A DNA stretch of 64,000 nucleotides from contig QVOM02000025.1 in NCBI GenBank assembly GCA_003586115.2, positions 44,932,522 through 44,996,521 on the forward strand. The letters run 5' to 3'. This stretch comes from Salvator merianae (lineage: Eukaryota; Chordata; Lepidosauria; Squamata; Teiidae). The notes below the pieces were generated by a model. The model worked only from the letters and a program-made list of their open reading frames with translations. It did no database searches and had not been told where the DNA came from. A program made the position numbers and the translations under genes. Below are positions 1 to 11,059 of the stretch, piece by piece (the stretch's first letter is position 1; each line of letters opens with the position of its first letter).

Positions 1-1250
1 GAATAAGGACAGTCTGCCTTGAAGCAGATTTTTGTATGTCCTCAATTTTGTTGCAGTTCCAGGCACCAAGAAGAGTCATCTAAAGCAACTCATACAAGCA
101 CTGTAGACCCCAGGCATCAGAAGTATATCAGAAGTAGGAATCTAGCCAGGAAAGCAGTTGGAGTATTAAATTACTATGAAATGAAAGGGAAAATTAAATA
201 GGATATGGAGATTGCAGAGAGGCTAAGTGAATTCTTTGCCTCTGTTTTTACTGAAGAAGACAGGGGACATACGTCCATAGCTGAGCCTATTTTGTCCAAG
301 AGGGAGTCAGAAGAATTAAATTGTATAGAGGTAACCAGGGAGAAGGTTCTCACGTGTCTGGATAAACAAAAGCGCTAACAAATCATGGGACCAAATGGCA
401 TTAATCTGGGAATTTTTAAAAAACTCAAATGTGAAAGTGCTGCATATATATACTTTTCCTAAGATCAGGCTCTGTGTGTGAAGACTGGAAGATAGCAAAT
501 GTTACACCAATCTTCAAAAAAGGATCCAGGGTGAGCAGCTTAACATTAGTTCAGTGAAAAGTGATGAAAACCATAATTAAAGATAAAATTAGTATACACA
601 TAGAGGAGCAAATATTGCTGGAAAAAAGTTAGCATGGCTTCTTCTGTAAGAGTAAATTGGGCCTTACTAACTTGCTAAAATTCTTTGCAAGTATCAACAA
701 CCATGTGGATAAAAGTAATCCAGCTGACATTGTCTATCCGGACTTTCAGAAGGTTTTTGACAAAATCCCTCAGCAAAATGCCTTGAATAAACTCAATAGA
801 AAAAGACGACAGGTTCTGTTCTAGATTGGTAAGTAGCTAAAGGACAGGAAACAGTGTGTAGTAATAAACAGGCAATTCTCCAAATGTAGGAAATAAAAAC
901 TGGAGTTCCCCCAAGATTCAGTATTGGGACATGTGCTTTTTAATTTATTCATAAATGATCTAGAAGTAGGAGTAAGCAATGAGATAAAAAAAAAAAGTTT
1001 GCTGATGACATCAAATTATTCAGGGTAGTGAAAACTGAAAGAGATTATGAAGAGCTCCAGGAAGACCTCTTGACATTGGGAGATTGGGCAACCAAGTAGC
1101 AAATAAGCTTCCTTGTCAGGAAGTGCAAGGTGATGCACATTGGGGCTAAAAAACCCAATTACACCTATAATTTGATGGGGCTGAGCTTTCTGTAATGGAC
1201 CAAGAAAGGGACTTTAAGGTTCTGGCGGATAACGTAATGAACGTGTTAGC
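1..1250 (+). repeat. CR1-like LINE fragment, reverse transcriptase part (decayed)
   Basis: With frameshifts and stops, the + strand reads as a CR1-type pol. Recognisable pieces in order are AERLSEFFASVFTEED (about 217-262), NVTPIFKKGSR (about 500-530), DFQKVFDKIPQ (about 740-775), FINDLEVGVSNE (about 946-983) and GDWATK with KCKVMHIGAKK (about 1080-1150). Many stops mean it is long dead. The upstream end lies outside the window. Confidence 0.8.
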
Positions 1251-2680
1251 AGCGTTCCCACATACATGCAATATTTTTAAGGATTACAAGCTTCATTTAA
1301 CTGATAGTGGAGCCAATCTCAAGGGAGGGGGAATCACATGGCTGATTTCAGACAAAAGTTTCTTTGGTAAAATATAATAGGCACACAAAAATATATTTAT
1401 TACACAACAAGAGACAACAATATTCAGAGTTTCAAAGTTGAACAAATTACTCAAAGAGTAAAGCAAGTTGAAGAGTGTGATTCCCCAGATAATTAAGCAA
1501 TAACTTTTAGAAAGCAAAGAGGTTCTAACTATAGCCATGGCACAGAGGAACACAAGACAGACTTAGAATAAAGTCAACAGCTCTACTAGCTGATGCAGAG
1601 CAATGGAAACAGAGCAGAGATGCCAGCAAGGGCAGAGAAGCAAAAGGAATCTTCAGAACCAGTTGCTAGGTGGAGGCATATTACAGGGAATGTTTTACAG
1701 TAAAAATGAGGGCAGGATGAAAGAAGAGAGAAATAGAGTTAGGAAGAGAGAAAGAGGGATTATACCTGTCTCGGGGTCTTCTCTTGATCAAGAATGGGCT
1801 TTGCAGTACAAAAGGTGGAACTGTGTTACCAAAACACTCATAAGCACACTCACACAGCTCAGACCTCTTCCTTTAATCCAGTAGTGACTTCAGCAGTGAT
1901 TTCAGCGAAAGTCTTCATGAAGCAGGAACCCCTCAAACAGCAAGCACACAAGATCCAGCTTCTTGCAGGGATGGACCCAAGTCCAGTTCTTGTTGCAGGA
2001 AGGAGGTAGTGGACTACAGGGCAAGTGAAGAACTAGAGTCCTGATCTTCAGATGAAGTGGACTTTGGGCAAAACCAGAACACCAGAGTTCAGTTCTTGCA
2101 AAGATGGAGTAGACTCCAGGCAAGCCAAGGGCCCACAGTTCACCTCCTGAGGTAATGATGGAGTAGACTTTGGGGCAAAACCAGGAGACTGCCCAAAAGC
2201 CACTGAGTGGCAAGGGAATCTATTCTTATACCCTAAATCCTACCCACGGGACAGGAAGGAAACTGGGTTGTAAAGATAGGAAATGGAGTCAACAAGAAAA
2301 TCAGGCAACATTCAGGATGTCCAGGTCATGTACACAAGTTGCATTAAACCAATCAGGTATTCAGTTTGGGCACCCACAATATTATGCCAATCTATCAGCT
2401 GCTCTTGCCCAAGGCATGAAACCCTTAACAATTTAAGAAGATTCAGTTGTGTCACAAAAAACAACTTTTACCAAAGGGGTTTTGGACAGGAAAAATTGGC
2501 ACTGTTGATGATTTTGAGTCAGCAGACCTAAGAAGAGGTGTTTGACTGTGCTCATCATGTCTTCTAGTAAACAAGATGGATTCTGGCCTCTGTGCAAATT
2601 CCATTGCTGAAAATGGTCTCTGGCACCATCTGCTCCAGATTCCGATACTTGTACTACATGTGTTCAGTTCTGCTAAGTGG
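1250..2680. repeat. Unidentified insert of about 1.4 kb splitting the CR1-like LINE
   Basis: CR1 pol homology stops near 1250 and resumes near 2680 at the next expected segment, so this block is probably an insertion. It has no coding homology I recognise. On the minus strand it has an AATAAA near 1390-1400, as an LTR might. It contains a degenerate tandem array (about 1970-2190). Exact ends and target duplication were not found. Could be an LTR, a DNA transposon, or a rearrangement. Confidence 0.5.
1970..2190. repeat. Degenerate tandem repeat, unit about 45-54 bp
   Basis: Related starts recur at about 1970, 2008, 2051, 2103 and 2157 (GATGGACCCAAG, GTAGTGGACTACAGGG, GATGAAGTGGACTTTGGG, GATGGAGTAGACTCCAGG, GATGGAGTAGACTTTGGG). 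Alternate units are more alike, with ACTTTGGGCAAAACCAG shared by the third and fifth, so a dimeric higher-order unit of about 100 bp is likely. Confidence 0.6.
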
Positions 2681-2801
2681 GCACTGCATAAGAAAGGTGT
2701 CAACAGTGCAAAAAGCAAATTCAATCCTAGGAATAATTAGGAAATGAATAGAAAATAAATCTGCAAGCATCATTGTGTCTCTTTATAAATCTGCAGCAAG
2801 G

Positions 2802-2836
<35 letters not shown>

Positions 2837-3390
2837 ACACTCAGAACTGTGGAACTAGAAAAAGGGTGAAAAAGAGTAACAACACCTCCTCTATGAGATC
2901 AGGCTGCAAATGTCTAGGCCTATTCAGTTTTGAAGGACTGTGTTTAGGAAAATACCTGACTGACATTTAAAAAATCATGCAGGGTATGGAGAAGGTAGAT
3001 GGAAAAAAAATATATTTTCTCTATTGCAAAACCAGGAGCCACTCTATGAACCTGTTGAGAAGAACTTATTAGGGGAAGTATATTTTCACATGAAGGATAA
3101 TTGGTCAATGGAATTTATAGCTGAGGTGATAGCTATTAATTTGTATGGATTTAAGAAAGGGTTAGACAAATTCATGGAGGTCAGGTGTATTAATGGCTAC
3201 TAGAAGGGATGCCTTGATATAATCTCCGGGTTGGAGAGATAGGCAGGATGCCTGTTTAGGCCACTAGTAGGGGAGCTGAGAGCAGGTGAATGTTTCACCT
3301 TCATTTTCTACCTAAGAATGTCTAGAAGCAAGTGGTGATCCAGTGGGACTATTCTTACGTTCCATGTTCTTATGAATTCTTTTTTTCCTT
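2680..3390 (+). repeat. CR1-like LINE 3' part and 3' end
   Basis: Continues the LINE at 1-1250: the translated + strand gives IIVSLYKSAARPHLEY-like text near 2770-2820 (frameshifted; PHLEYCVQFWSPH around 2805-2840). The characteristic 3' end follows at about 3140-3375 (GGCTACTAGAAGGGATGCC, GGTTGGAGAGATAGGCAGGA, GGGAGCTGAGAGCAGGTGAA, ending near TTCTTATGAATTC). The same 3' end recurs at 24960-25225 and, inverted, at 46340-46680. Confidence 0.8.
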
Positions 3391-3845
3391 CTCAGAAATT
3401 GTCACATTTACGTTGTGCATCGTGACAGAAAAACAACGGAGTCTGCAGCTGATCTCACTGCTTTTTCTCAGCTTTGGCATAAAAATATTTTCTTCTTAAT
3501 GAGGCAAATTTCTGTCATGACAATCACACAGGGAACCTGTGTAGTTATTGTTAAATCACATATCTTTTTCTCTAATGCTGGTCTGGTAATGTTTCAAAAT
3601 TATAACTCCCTGAGCACATCCTTGAAAAAGGTAATCATCTCCCACAACCAATAATTAGAGCTCTGTCAGCTTTAATATTATTAGTCTCTAAATGCTAACA
3701 TTCAGCATATTCATCATATATCCACTACACATATAGCTGGTAAGTGTGTCCACATCTGCTCTTGTACATTTGCCGAACACCTTTTAGAAGACTTTCTTTT
3801 TACACAAGTATGCTGACAAGTGTATTCCTACCAATGTGCGATTCG
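3390..3845. other. Unique AT-rich DNA, no feature recognised
   Basis: No repeat or coding homology seen. Contains short AT-rich motifs (TTTAATATTATTAGTC near 3670) but nothing diagnostic. Confidence 0.5.
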
Positions 3846-3849
3846 ATAT

Positions 3850-3990
3850 ACAGTCGTCCCTCATATAACAGCGTTGAATAGTATGATTTCATTCTTACAC
3901 AGCTAATAAAATGTGACTCCCCTTGTACAGCATGAAACCATGCTTTCTATGGTTCTGCTATACAAGCATAAAGCCAGCAACAATTTACAT
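3850..3990 (+). mobile_element. Possible Tigger/pogo-like end fragment
   Basis: CAGTCGTCCCTC at 3853-3864 resembles the terminal inverted repeat of pogo/Tigger-type elements, followed by the ATATAACAG text shared in kind with other fragments in the window. No opposite terminus is visible, so this is a truncated end or a chance match. Confidence 0.35.
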
Positions 3991-4044
3991 ATGATACATA
4001 GTTACTGACACTCCTAATCTCTTTTTCACTGTGTATTAAAAAAC

Positions 4045-4210
4045 AAGGTCCATAGCTCAGCGGCAGAGCTTTCCATGCAGAAGGTCACATTGAATCTCCA
4101 CCATCTTCCATGGAAAGGTAAAGGCACATCAGTTCTGTATATTTGCTGAAACACCTGCACGGATATATCTGTGCCAGCACCAGGAGCTGAACTTGACTCA
4201 AGGGAGATTT
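4045..4210 (+). repeat. tRNA-derived SINE (squamate type)
   Basis: GTCCATAGCTCAGCGGCAGA is a tRNA-like A-box region. TTTCCATGCAGAAGGT, a B-box-like segment (CACATTGAATCTCC) and a decayed body with CAGCACCAGGAGCTGAACTT follow. The head resembles the common squamate tRNA-headed SINE. It is degenerate, with no intact tRNA fold, so it is not a tRNA gene. Confidence 0.65.
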
Positions 4211-5930
4211 TATCTTTTGCAAATAAAGAGGAGGAGAAGGGGAAAACGACGTAACAGAGATCCACTGCTTTTCTCTTTATTTTTTTTAGCTTGCATCCAC
4301 ACAGGTAAAAGAAAACAACCAGATGCAGACCCGAGAGATGTGGCATCTGCATGCCAGTAGCACACTTGAGTAGAGTGCACCCCCAAGAAAGGCCAGCAAG
4401 AACTACTGGAGGTGTTCCTCCTGGAGGTGTAGCTACCTGGCCTGCACTCCACTCCACCTGGTCCTATTCCTCCTCCTCCTTTTATTGATGTGCTGAAAAA
4501 TGGCTGACTTCTGGGTTCATTTCCTGTATGGCACAAATACAGCCATGTGTCTCTTTGAAAGTGGGGAACTTTCATTCCCCAGCTTTCAAGAATGCAAGGG
4601 GATGAGGTGTGCAGCATGAAGACACCAAACAGCCACCTCTGGAATGGGACCAAAACTTTTTGCCAGTTGTGGCAAGTCTTAGTCATACTCTATGCTCTTT
4701 GAGAAAGGAGAAGAGGTGAAGCATCTGGTCAACTTTTGAGGCAGGATATGAATGAAAAGGGGAGCAGCAGAAATATATATCATTCCCCAGTGAGATTTCA
4801 TGGACATGGAATTAGTTATTAACAGAATGCTGAGTTACATACTGTAGGTCTCGTGTTTTAAGTTTTATTTGACTGCATGTTACTTAATTCACTTTCATTT
4901 CAACAGGTCCAGTTTAAGTAATGGTAATTCCACACAATGTGCTCCAGTGGGCATATCTTAAAATCTTCCCTGTATAGATGAAACCCAAGGTGTTTCATAA
5001 AGTGATTCTTTTGAGGCTTGACAGTAGGCTTTGGCGTTAATCAAAATGGTTCTGGGGGGTGGCTATTCATGCCCCTCAGGCTTTTCCCGCAGAAATTCGA
5101 AACAGAACAGCCAGAAGAAAGTGCCACCATCTCTGACATTAGAGAAGTCACCAGGCTTGTGGCTGCAGAGGAGGGTCCTGGAAGATCCGCCACGCCTCCT
5201 CTTCTCTCTTCTCAAGACTGGGAAATACTGTAATGTCACAGGACACTTCCTTCAGTCACTCCTTGCTGCACTCTTGACGGAGTGCAGGTAGAAACAGGAA
5301 ATGGTAATGTCTGAGTAAAAACAAAACATTACCACCCAATCTATAATCATGCTTAGAGGTGGCAGCATGTGGCAGCTAGTGTTCCGATCCCACCTCTAAT
5401 CCATATTAAGGGTAGAAAATGCATTATTTTGGGCTGTGTTTTTTTTTCCTGCGTATGGATGCAGCCTAAGTCTGCATTTAACCTTCAGTGTTTAAAGGAG
5501 GAAGGGGTAACTGACATGAATACTCTACTGATCACCTTAAGGGTGCCAAGCTTCAACAACAACAGTTAAATGGAGACTCTGGCATAAAAAGAAGTTCAAG
5601 CATAAAAAAAAAAGTTTTCTCTTATCCTACGGATATTAATTAGCTCAGCATTTCTGTGTTGGTTGTTTTGTCCTATTCACTAATGTAGTAGGTCACTGTG
5701 TATATTTTGCCCACATTCCAGCTTTGTCTGAATTTTGCCTGTCTGTGCTGTCCACATTTTATTTTTCAGTGAAGATAAGTGCATATAATCCCAAAAGTAT
5801 CATGTTTATATATCTGGCAGTGGAGGCTGGTGCCAGCTGAGACTTGTAGAGCAGATGGCAAGACAGCTAAAAGAAGGGAGTAACAGAGGTCACAATAGAT
5901 AATGGTGGCTACAATGCTATAAGGGTCAAG
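4210..5930. other. Intergenic DNA with unassigned repeat-like pieces
   Basis: TTGCATCCACACAGG near 4293 and TGGATGCAGCC near 5456 resemble ends of small DNA transposons seen elsewhere in the window (for example TGAATGCAGCC near 15050), but I could not pair them. No coding homology found. The open frames here (minus 4026-4686, plus 5018-5291) have no recognisable domain. Confidence 0.4.
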
Positions 5931-5935
5931 CTGGA

Positions 5936-6131
5936 CCTACATTTTAATCCAACTTTGATCCACTTTCAGAGTGAGAGAACACATCAGCAGGGTGTCTGGC
6001 TGGGTTCTTTTCATTATCTAACTCCAAAGTGAATTTTTTGAGTTAAATAATGCAGAAGAAAAACTGTTTGTCACTTTGCTGATGTGTTCTCTCATTCTGA
6101 AAAGTAAATTAAAAGTGGAATAAAACCTAGG
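5936..6131. mobile_element. Palindromic MITE, family A, copy 1
   Basis: Foldback of 196 bp. The left arm (CCTACATTTTAATCC ... CAGAGTGAGAGAACACATCA) is mirrored by the right arm (TGATGTGTTCTCTCATTCTG ... TAAAACCTAGG). An inner inverted pair (CATTATCTAACT / AGTTAAATAATG) lies at the centre. A second copy with the same arms lies at 48818-49010. No transposase. Superfamily not assigned; no clear target duplication. Confidence 0.75.
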
Positions 6132-6615
6132 TTGCCTTCAGATGGTGAGAGGAAAAAGCAGGGTCTTGTTTAGATCCCACAACAGCTTCCCGTTGTCACT
6201 GCCACACAACAAGGCGAAATCACAGGGTAAGCCCAGGCCCTTACCTTGGTGGTGCTTGCTCCCGCAATGGGATGGCGGGCAATTCTGGGTATTTTGGTGG
6301 CACAAAATATACAGAAGTGCACAAGGGCCAGCCCCTGTGCTTGCACAGTGGGCATTTTCAGACCGGTTTCATCCCTGCATGGGGGCAGTGGCCATTTTCA
6401 AGAAGATGGAACTTAGGACCAAGTATCCAGACAAGGTAAACCATATTGCTATTTTGGGAAAGTTCAGGTGAGGAGTTCTTTTTCCCAGAATGCCAGTATG
6501 CCAGAATTTCATCCCTATATCCCGGAGCTATGCTGGGATTGCCACAAATGTGTGTGGCAATCCCAATATCGTGCTGGGATAATCCCAAGTTTTAGGATCT
6601 ACCTGGACACAGTCT
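6131..6615. mobile_element. MITE, TGCCTCCAGA-end family, copy 1
   Basis: Starts GGTTGCCTTCAGATGGTGAG and ends near ACCTGGACACAGTC. The body has a CCCACAACAGC...TCACAGGGTAAGCCCAGG segment and a 3' inner hairpin (GGGATTGCCACA / TGTGGCAATCCC near 6536-6565). Related copies or halves lie at 45225-45360, 50400-50526, 51000-51130, 60240-60480 and 63066-63482. It directly abuts the family A element on its left. Confidence 0.6.
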
Positions 6616-7640
6616 TAAATGTCATTGAGCCCAAAGACTGCGTTTCTGTGCAAACCCACATGAAATGTTCACTCTACTAAGCTCAATGGGTTATGGGCAG
6701 ATTAGCCAGCTGCAAATTAGGACATGTCATGAAGGAGAAAAAAGCATGAACTCAAGCTCTGAGCTTTTGGGTATGGAAGAGCACTGGCCATTTAGCTCTT
6801 ATCGGCCAGCTACCCCTGGTTCTGGCTCACTGACCTTTGCACATGCCATAATATCAGTTCTTAAAGGTGCTACTATTTTCATCACTCTGTGTGTGTCTAA
6901 GAGCATGTATGTGCAATATCCTAAAATGCCTACTTTTAGAAACAGTAATAATCCTGATATCTCATCATCAGACCTGCATTGATTGGCAACAGGACGGTTG
7001 CATAGAAGTTCTCATCAACTGCATGCAATTACATGTTACTTTGATATTTCAGGTAACCCAGAGACAAAAGGCAATTTGAGGGGCACATATATTAATTACT
7101 TGAACCTCTGACAGCAGCAGAATTATGTGATTTTGGACTATTCTGGTGATAATTGTCAGATTTATTATTGTTTCTTAGTTCTGTAGATTAAGCTGTTACT
7201 ACTTGAGGCATTTTTTTTCTTCATATATTTATAGTTTGCCTTGCTCTTCTGGAAGTCACTGTGGAATGTATATAGTTCATAGATGATTTCTAATCCAGGC
7301 ACATACTTCATTCATTCTCACATAGCTTCAGTAAAGTGGTGATCTCTTACACCTTCATACAATTGTCTGGGACTTGTGGGTCACCTTACAATTTGGGTTC
7401 ACATTCTCAATAGTGATTGCACACACTAGTTTCTCATTAGTCCTCTGTCCTTATGATAAACCAGTCCATTAATATTGAGATCACTGTGAAGCCCCCTTCC
7501 TGTCTAGCTTGAAAATCCTGTAAGGGTGGGATAAAGTTTGATTGGACAGCTATTAGGTATGGATAGTGGCCATTTTGTCCCTTAATAACTTAAGTATTTT
7601 TAACTAGAGATTATTTATTTGTTTATTTAAGAATTTATAT
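6615..7640. other. Intergenic DNA, nothing recognised
   Basis: About 1 kb without recognisable repeats or coding homology. AT-rich. Confidence 0.5.
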
Positions 7641-7650
7641 CCTGATATTA

Positions 7651-7674
7651 TACACACACACACACACACACACA
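7651..7674. repeat. (CA)n microsatellite
   Basis: Uninterrupted CA dinucleotides, about 12 units, next to the TTTA-rich tail side of the L2 fragment. Confidence 0.95.
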
Positions 7675-9057
7675 GAGCCTGAAATATATTTAAAATATAA
7701 CTCACCCTCCCACCCTGGCAGGGCAATACTTAGAGGAGGTTAAGGATCAAAGACCTGGATGAAGAGGTTTGCTTTAACCAGGTGCTGAAAACCATATAAG
7801 GTAGGTGCCTGGCAAACCTCCACAGGGAGCCTATTCCAGAGTCTGGGGGCCCCCACAGAAAAGACCCTCTTGCATGTCCTGCCCCTTGCACCTCTGAGAG
7901 AGAAGGAACTACTAAAATGCCCTATTCTTGAGATCTCAATACTCGGGCAGGTCTATATGGGAGAAGGCACTCCTTCAGATAACCGAGGTCCAGGTCATTT
8001 AGGGCTTTATATGTTAACATCAACACTGTGAATTGCAAATAGGCAGCCAGTGCAGATCTTTCAAGATCACTGTGAAGTGCATTCAGTCAGAAAATATTAT
8101 CAGCAGCCACGCTGCTGTCTTCTGCATGAGTTCCAGTTCCTAAATCATCTTCAAAGGTAGCCCCACATAGAGCACATTACAGTAGCCTTATCAGAGCATG
8201 GATCATCATGGCCAAGTTATCCCTGTCCAGAAAAGACTGAAGCTGCAAAACAGAGATGATAGTGGGCACTCCTGGCTATCACTGCCACATGGGTCTCAAA
8301 TAACAGGGATGAATCCAAGAGCACCCCTAGATCATGTACCTGTTCATTCTGGGGCAAAACAACCCCATCCAGAATCGGATGCTCTTTAACTTCCTGGACT
8401 CATGATCCATTGACACACAGTACCTCCATCATGTCTGGATTCAGTTTCACCTTATTGGTCCACATCTGACCCATTGCTGTGTTCAGGCAGCTATTGAACA
8501 CCTGAACTGTCTCCTCTGGCTCAGAAGAAATGGAGAGATAGAGTTGAGGGTCATCAGCATACTGATGGTACCTCACTCCAAAACTCCTGATGACCTCTCC
8601 CAATGGCTTCATATAGATGTTAAAGAGCATAGGAGGTGGACCACTGTTAAACAGTGCCTCCAAGTCCTAGTCCTCAACGCCAATCAAGCAGGATACCATG
8701 GTCGATGGTATCAAAAGCTGCTGAGAGATCAAGGAGAACCAATAGGGTCACATTGCCCCCATCCCTCTCCGGTAAAGGTCATCTATCAGGGTGACCAAGG
8801 CAGCCTCTGTGCCAAACTCTCACCTGAAACCAGATTGGAAAGCATCTAGATAATCAGTTTTCCCAAAGCATGCCTGCAGTTGGGTAGCCACCATCTTCTT
8901 CTACACCTTGCCCCAAGAAAGAATATTAGCCACTGGGTGGTAGTTATTTAATAACTTTGAATCCAGGAACACCCCCTTAAGGAGATGGTATACCACAGCC
9001 TTCTCTAGTGCTGCTAGCACCTCTTCCACAAAAAGACATTTATCACTCCCTGGACCC

Positions 9058-9276
9058 CAGCAGTGGCCGCTGGCTTTAAGGGCGGGTGTTCATAACCTGC
9101 AGAAAGTGCACAACTGCTGTTCTTGGGACCTTGGGACCTTGGGGCCTCTGTACTGTTGCAGCAGGTCACTGGATGATCTGGTGCGACAGTACGGAGGCCC
9201 GGAGGCCCTGCAAACAGCAGTCACGTGCTTTCTGCTGGTTATGAACACCCGCCCTTAAAGCCAGCGGCCACTGCTG
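9058..9276. mobile_element. hAT-like palindromic MITE with perfect 8-bp TSD
   Basis: 219 bp. The terminal inverted repeats begin CAGCAGTGGCCGCTGGC and match base for base for the first 40 positions (9058-9097 against 9237-9276). The match continues imperfectly inward (AGAAAG(T/C)...CTGCTGTT), and an inner pair (GACAGTAC.. / GTACTGT..) lies at the centre. It is flanked by CTGGACCC at 9050-9057 and again at 9277-9284. An 8-bp duplication and CAG...CTG ends fit hAT. It sits inside the antisense L2 copy, so it is younger than that LINE. No coding capacity. Confidence 0.9.
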
Positions 9277-10243
9277 CTGGACCCCATAGCCATCCCCCTC
9301 AACTAGCTTTTATTAGTCATGAAGGTCAGGAATCAAGGAGACAAGTTGTTGGTTGAACCCTACAAGCAGCTTGTCTATTTCCCCAGCATGCAGGAATTGA
9401 AACTGATCCAATATAATAGGACCAGATACCTCCACTAGACTACTTCCAACTGTGGAGTTCAATTCCATGTAAATCTGAGTGACTTTGTCCTTAAAGTGTC
9501 TCACAAATGTATCACTGCAAGTTTCCAAAGCCCTTTAACCACCCAGAACAGTTCCACTGGATGATACTTGAAGATGCAATGGTGGCAGAGAAATAAGCCT
9601 TTTTTGCCGCCACCACCAACACATGGTAGGTACAATAATGTGCTCTTATCAGTATTTGGTCAAATTTACACTGGGATTTGCACCACTTGCATTCTAGCCA
9701 TCAGCCCTACTGCTTCATCACATGCTGCTCCTCACTGTACCAGGATGCCTTACGAACTCTGCAGGGTTGCCAAGAGCATTTGGGAGCAATTGTGTCACTA
9801 GTTCTAGTCACTGCATTATTCCAAAGTGAGACCAGACCCTCAACAGGAGTGCCAGCCATGTCAACCAAAATCTCCCCCAGAACCATCAGGAATCCATCAG
9901 ATTCTATAAGTCTCCGAGGGCAAACCATCTCAATGCTGCAGTGAGGAACAGATACCATAAGGCCAAACTTCACCAGATAATGACCCCATCCATGACAATG
10001 GACTTGCTACAAGTACATGCACCAATGGATATTTATGCTCTGCAGCAAACACCAGATTGAGAGTATGTCCTCCAACATAGGCTGGACCTAAAACATGCTG
10101 AGACTGGACACAGATCCTGTCTAGACACAGCCTAAGATGAGTAAATGCAAAGTGATTCACACTGGATCAAAAGAAATCCGAATAGGATCTCAGCTGGCTA
10201 GGTCTGACTAGGAAAGAAATATTGGTGTAATGGGAGATAACTC

Positions 10244-10330
10244 ATTGACCTTATTCCAGAAATAGGGGCCTGCTGTAGTCTGCACCAGTCTGAATGTCCT
10301 GGAATATAGGGGTCAGTGTGAAGAGGGCTA
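10244..10330. mobile_element. Degraded short foldback inside CR1 fragment
   Basis: TTGACCTTATTCCAG at the left and CTGGAATATAGGGGTCAGTG at the right are roughly inverted. The GACCTTATTCCAG and GCCTGCTGTAGTCTGCACC text resembles the Harbinger-like MITE at 15976-16149. Probably an internally deleted relative. Confidence 0.4.
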
Positions 10331-10410
10331 TTAATGGTGACAACCCAGTCTCAGCCATCAAAAGGGCACATGACGTCACTATTGAAAATAAAGCTGTCAG
10401 TATTATAATA

Positions 10411-10592
10411 GGCTGCATCCAGACATCACTCACTTATTCCACTATATTTGGATATTCTGGAATAAAATATAGATAAAATTCACTTATTCCACTATATTTG
10501 GATATTCTGGAATAAAATATAAGATATTCCAGAATATTGAAAGTGGAATATCCAAATACAGCAGAATAAGTAAGTGATGTCTGGATGCATCC
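10411..10592. mobile_element. Palindromic MITE with internal 41-bp direct duplication
   Basis: Ends are GGCTGCATCCAGACATCA on the left and, inverted, GGATGCATCCAGACATCA on the right. The arms continue through CTCACTTATTCC and TATTTGGATATTC. A 41-bp segment is present twice and identical at 10431-10471 and 10481-10521. No convincing target duplication was found. It interrupts the CR1 reading region, which resumes at about 10600. Confidence 0.8.
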
Positions 10593-10992
10593 ACAGTCTT
10601 ATACAAATCAGTGGTGCAACTATAGCTGGAATACTGGGTACAGTTTTGATTGCCACAGCTCAAACAGCAGCATAAGAAAAGGTTTAAAAAGAGAGCCACT
10701 AAAATGGTCAAGGGATCAAAAAAAGCTCTGGCATGGGTTATGTCTGGGGATTTTTAGTTTAGAAAAAAAGGTAACATACTAGATTTCATCCAATAGTCAT
10801 CTGATGAGACTGAATCCTGGAAGAATCACCAGTTTAGGTGGCTTTAAAAAAGGCGTGTACAAACTCATGAAAAGAAGCATCACTATTGTTGTGTTATCAC
10901 AGCTGGAATAGGAGGTGGTATGCCTATAAAGGCAGCTGCTGGATAACTATGAACAAGGTAAGTGATTGTGTACAAATCCTGCCTGGGGGCTT

Positions 10993-11047
10993 GGCAGCTC
11001 CCTATTCTGGGTTATAATCTGGAATAAGACTCAGTGCAGAAAAGGCC
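10993..11047 (-). mobile_element. Single arm of a Harbinger-like MITE
   Basis: Reverse complement reads GGCCTTTTCTGCACTGAG then TCTTATTCCAGATTATAACC and AGAATAGGGAGCTGCC, matching the left arm of the element at 15976-16149. No partner arm nearby, so it is truncated. Confidence 0.6.
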
Positions 11048-11059
11048 ATAGTGAGAATA

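Larger units (their letters stand above)
7640..10160 (-). repeat. L2-clade LINE, decayed, antisense, split by a MITE
   Basis: Read on the minus strand from 10160 downwards: endonuclease C-terminal text GGHTLNLVFAAE...PLSWMG (about 10075-9985); the linker FVRHFKDKVTQIYMELN (about 9505-9455); RT text FQSGFR...LIDDLY (about 8840-8770); then [14 protein letters not shown] and [13 protein letters not shown] (about 8625-8540); LKLNPD...EVLCVNGS (about 8460-8400). The rest of the 3' end decays to about 7640. The catalytic box reads YADDP instead of YADDT. It has several frameshifts and stops and is inactive. Interrupted by a hAT-like MITE at 9058-9276. Confidence 0.8.
10130..10960 (+). repeat. CR1-like LINE fragment with nested MITEs
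   Basis: Begins MSKCKVIHTGSKEI (about 10137-10180), matching the CR1 KCKVMHIG region. The pol C-terminal text is in pieces (LIQISGATIAGILGT about 10600-10645, LFSLEKK near 10755). It ends with the CR1-type 3' UTR text GGTGGTATGCC...GCAGCTGCTGGATAAC (about 10915-10950). Interrupted at 10411-10592, and apparently at about 10244-10330, by small foldback elements. Confidence 0.7.

Noticed and set aside
1380..1400. Endogenous retrovirus LTR call for the insert at 1250-2680
   Set aside because: Only an AATAAA on the minus strand supports it; no paired LTR, primer-binding site or retroviral coding text was seen, so it was left as unidentified.
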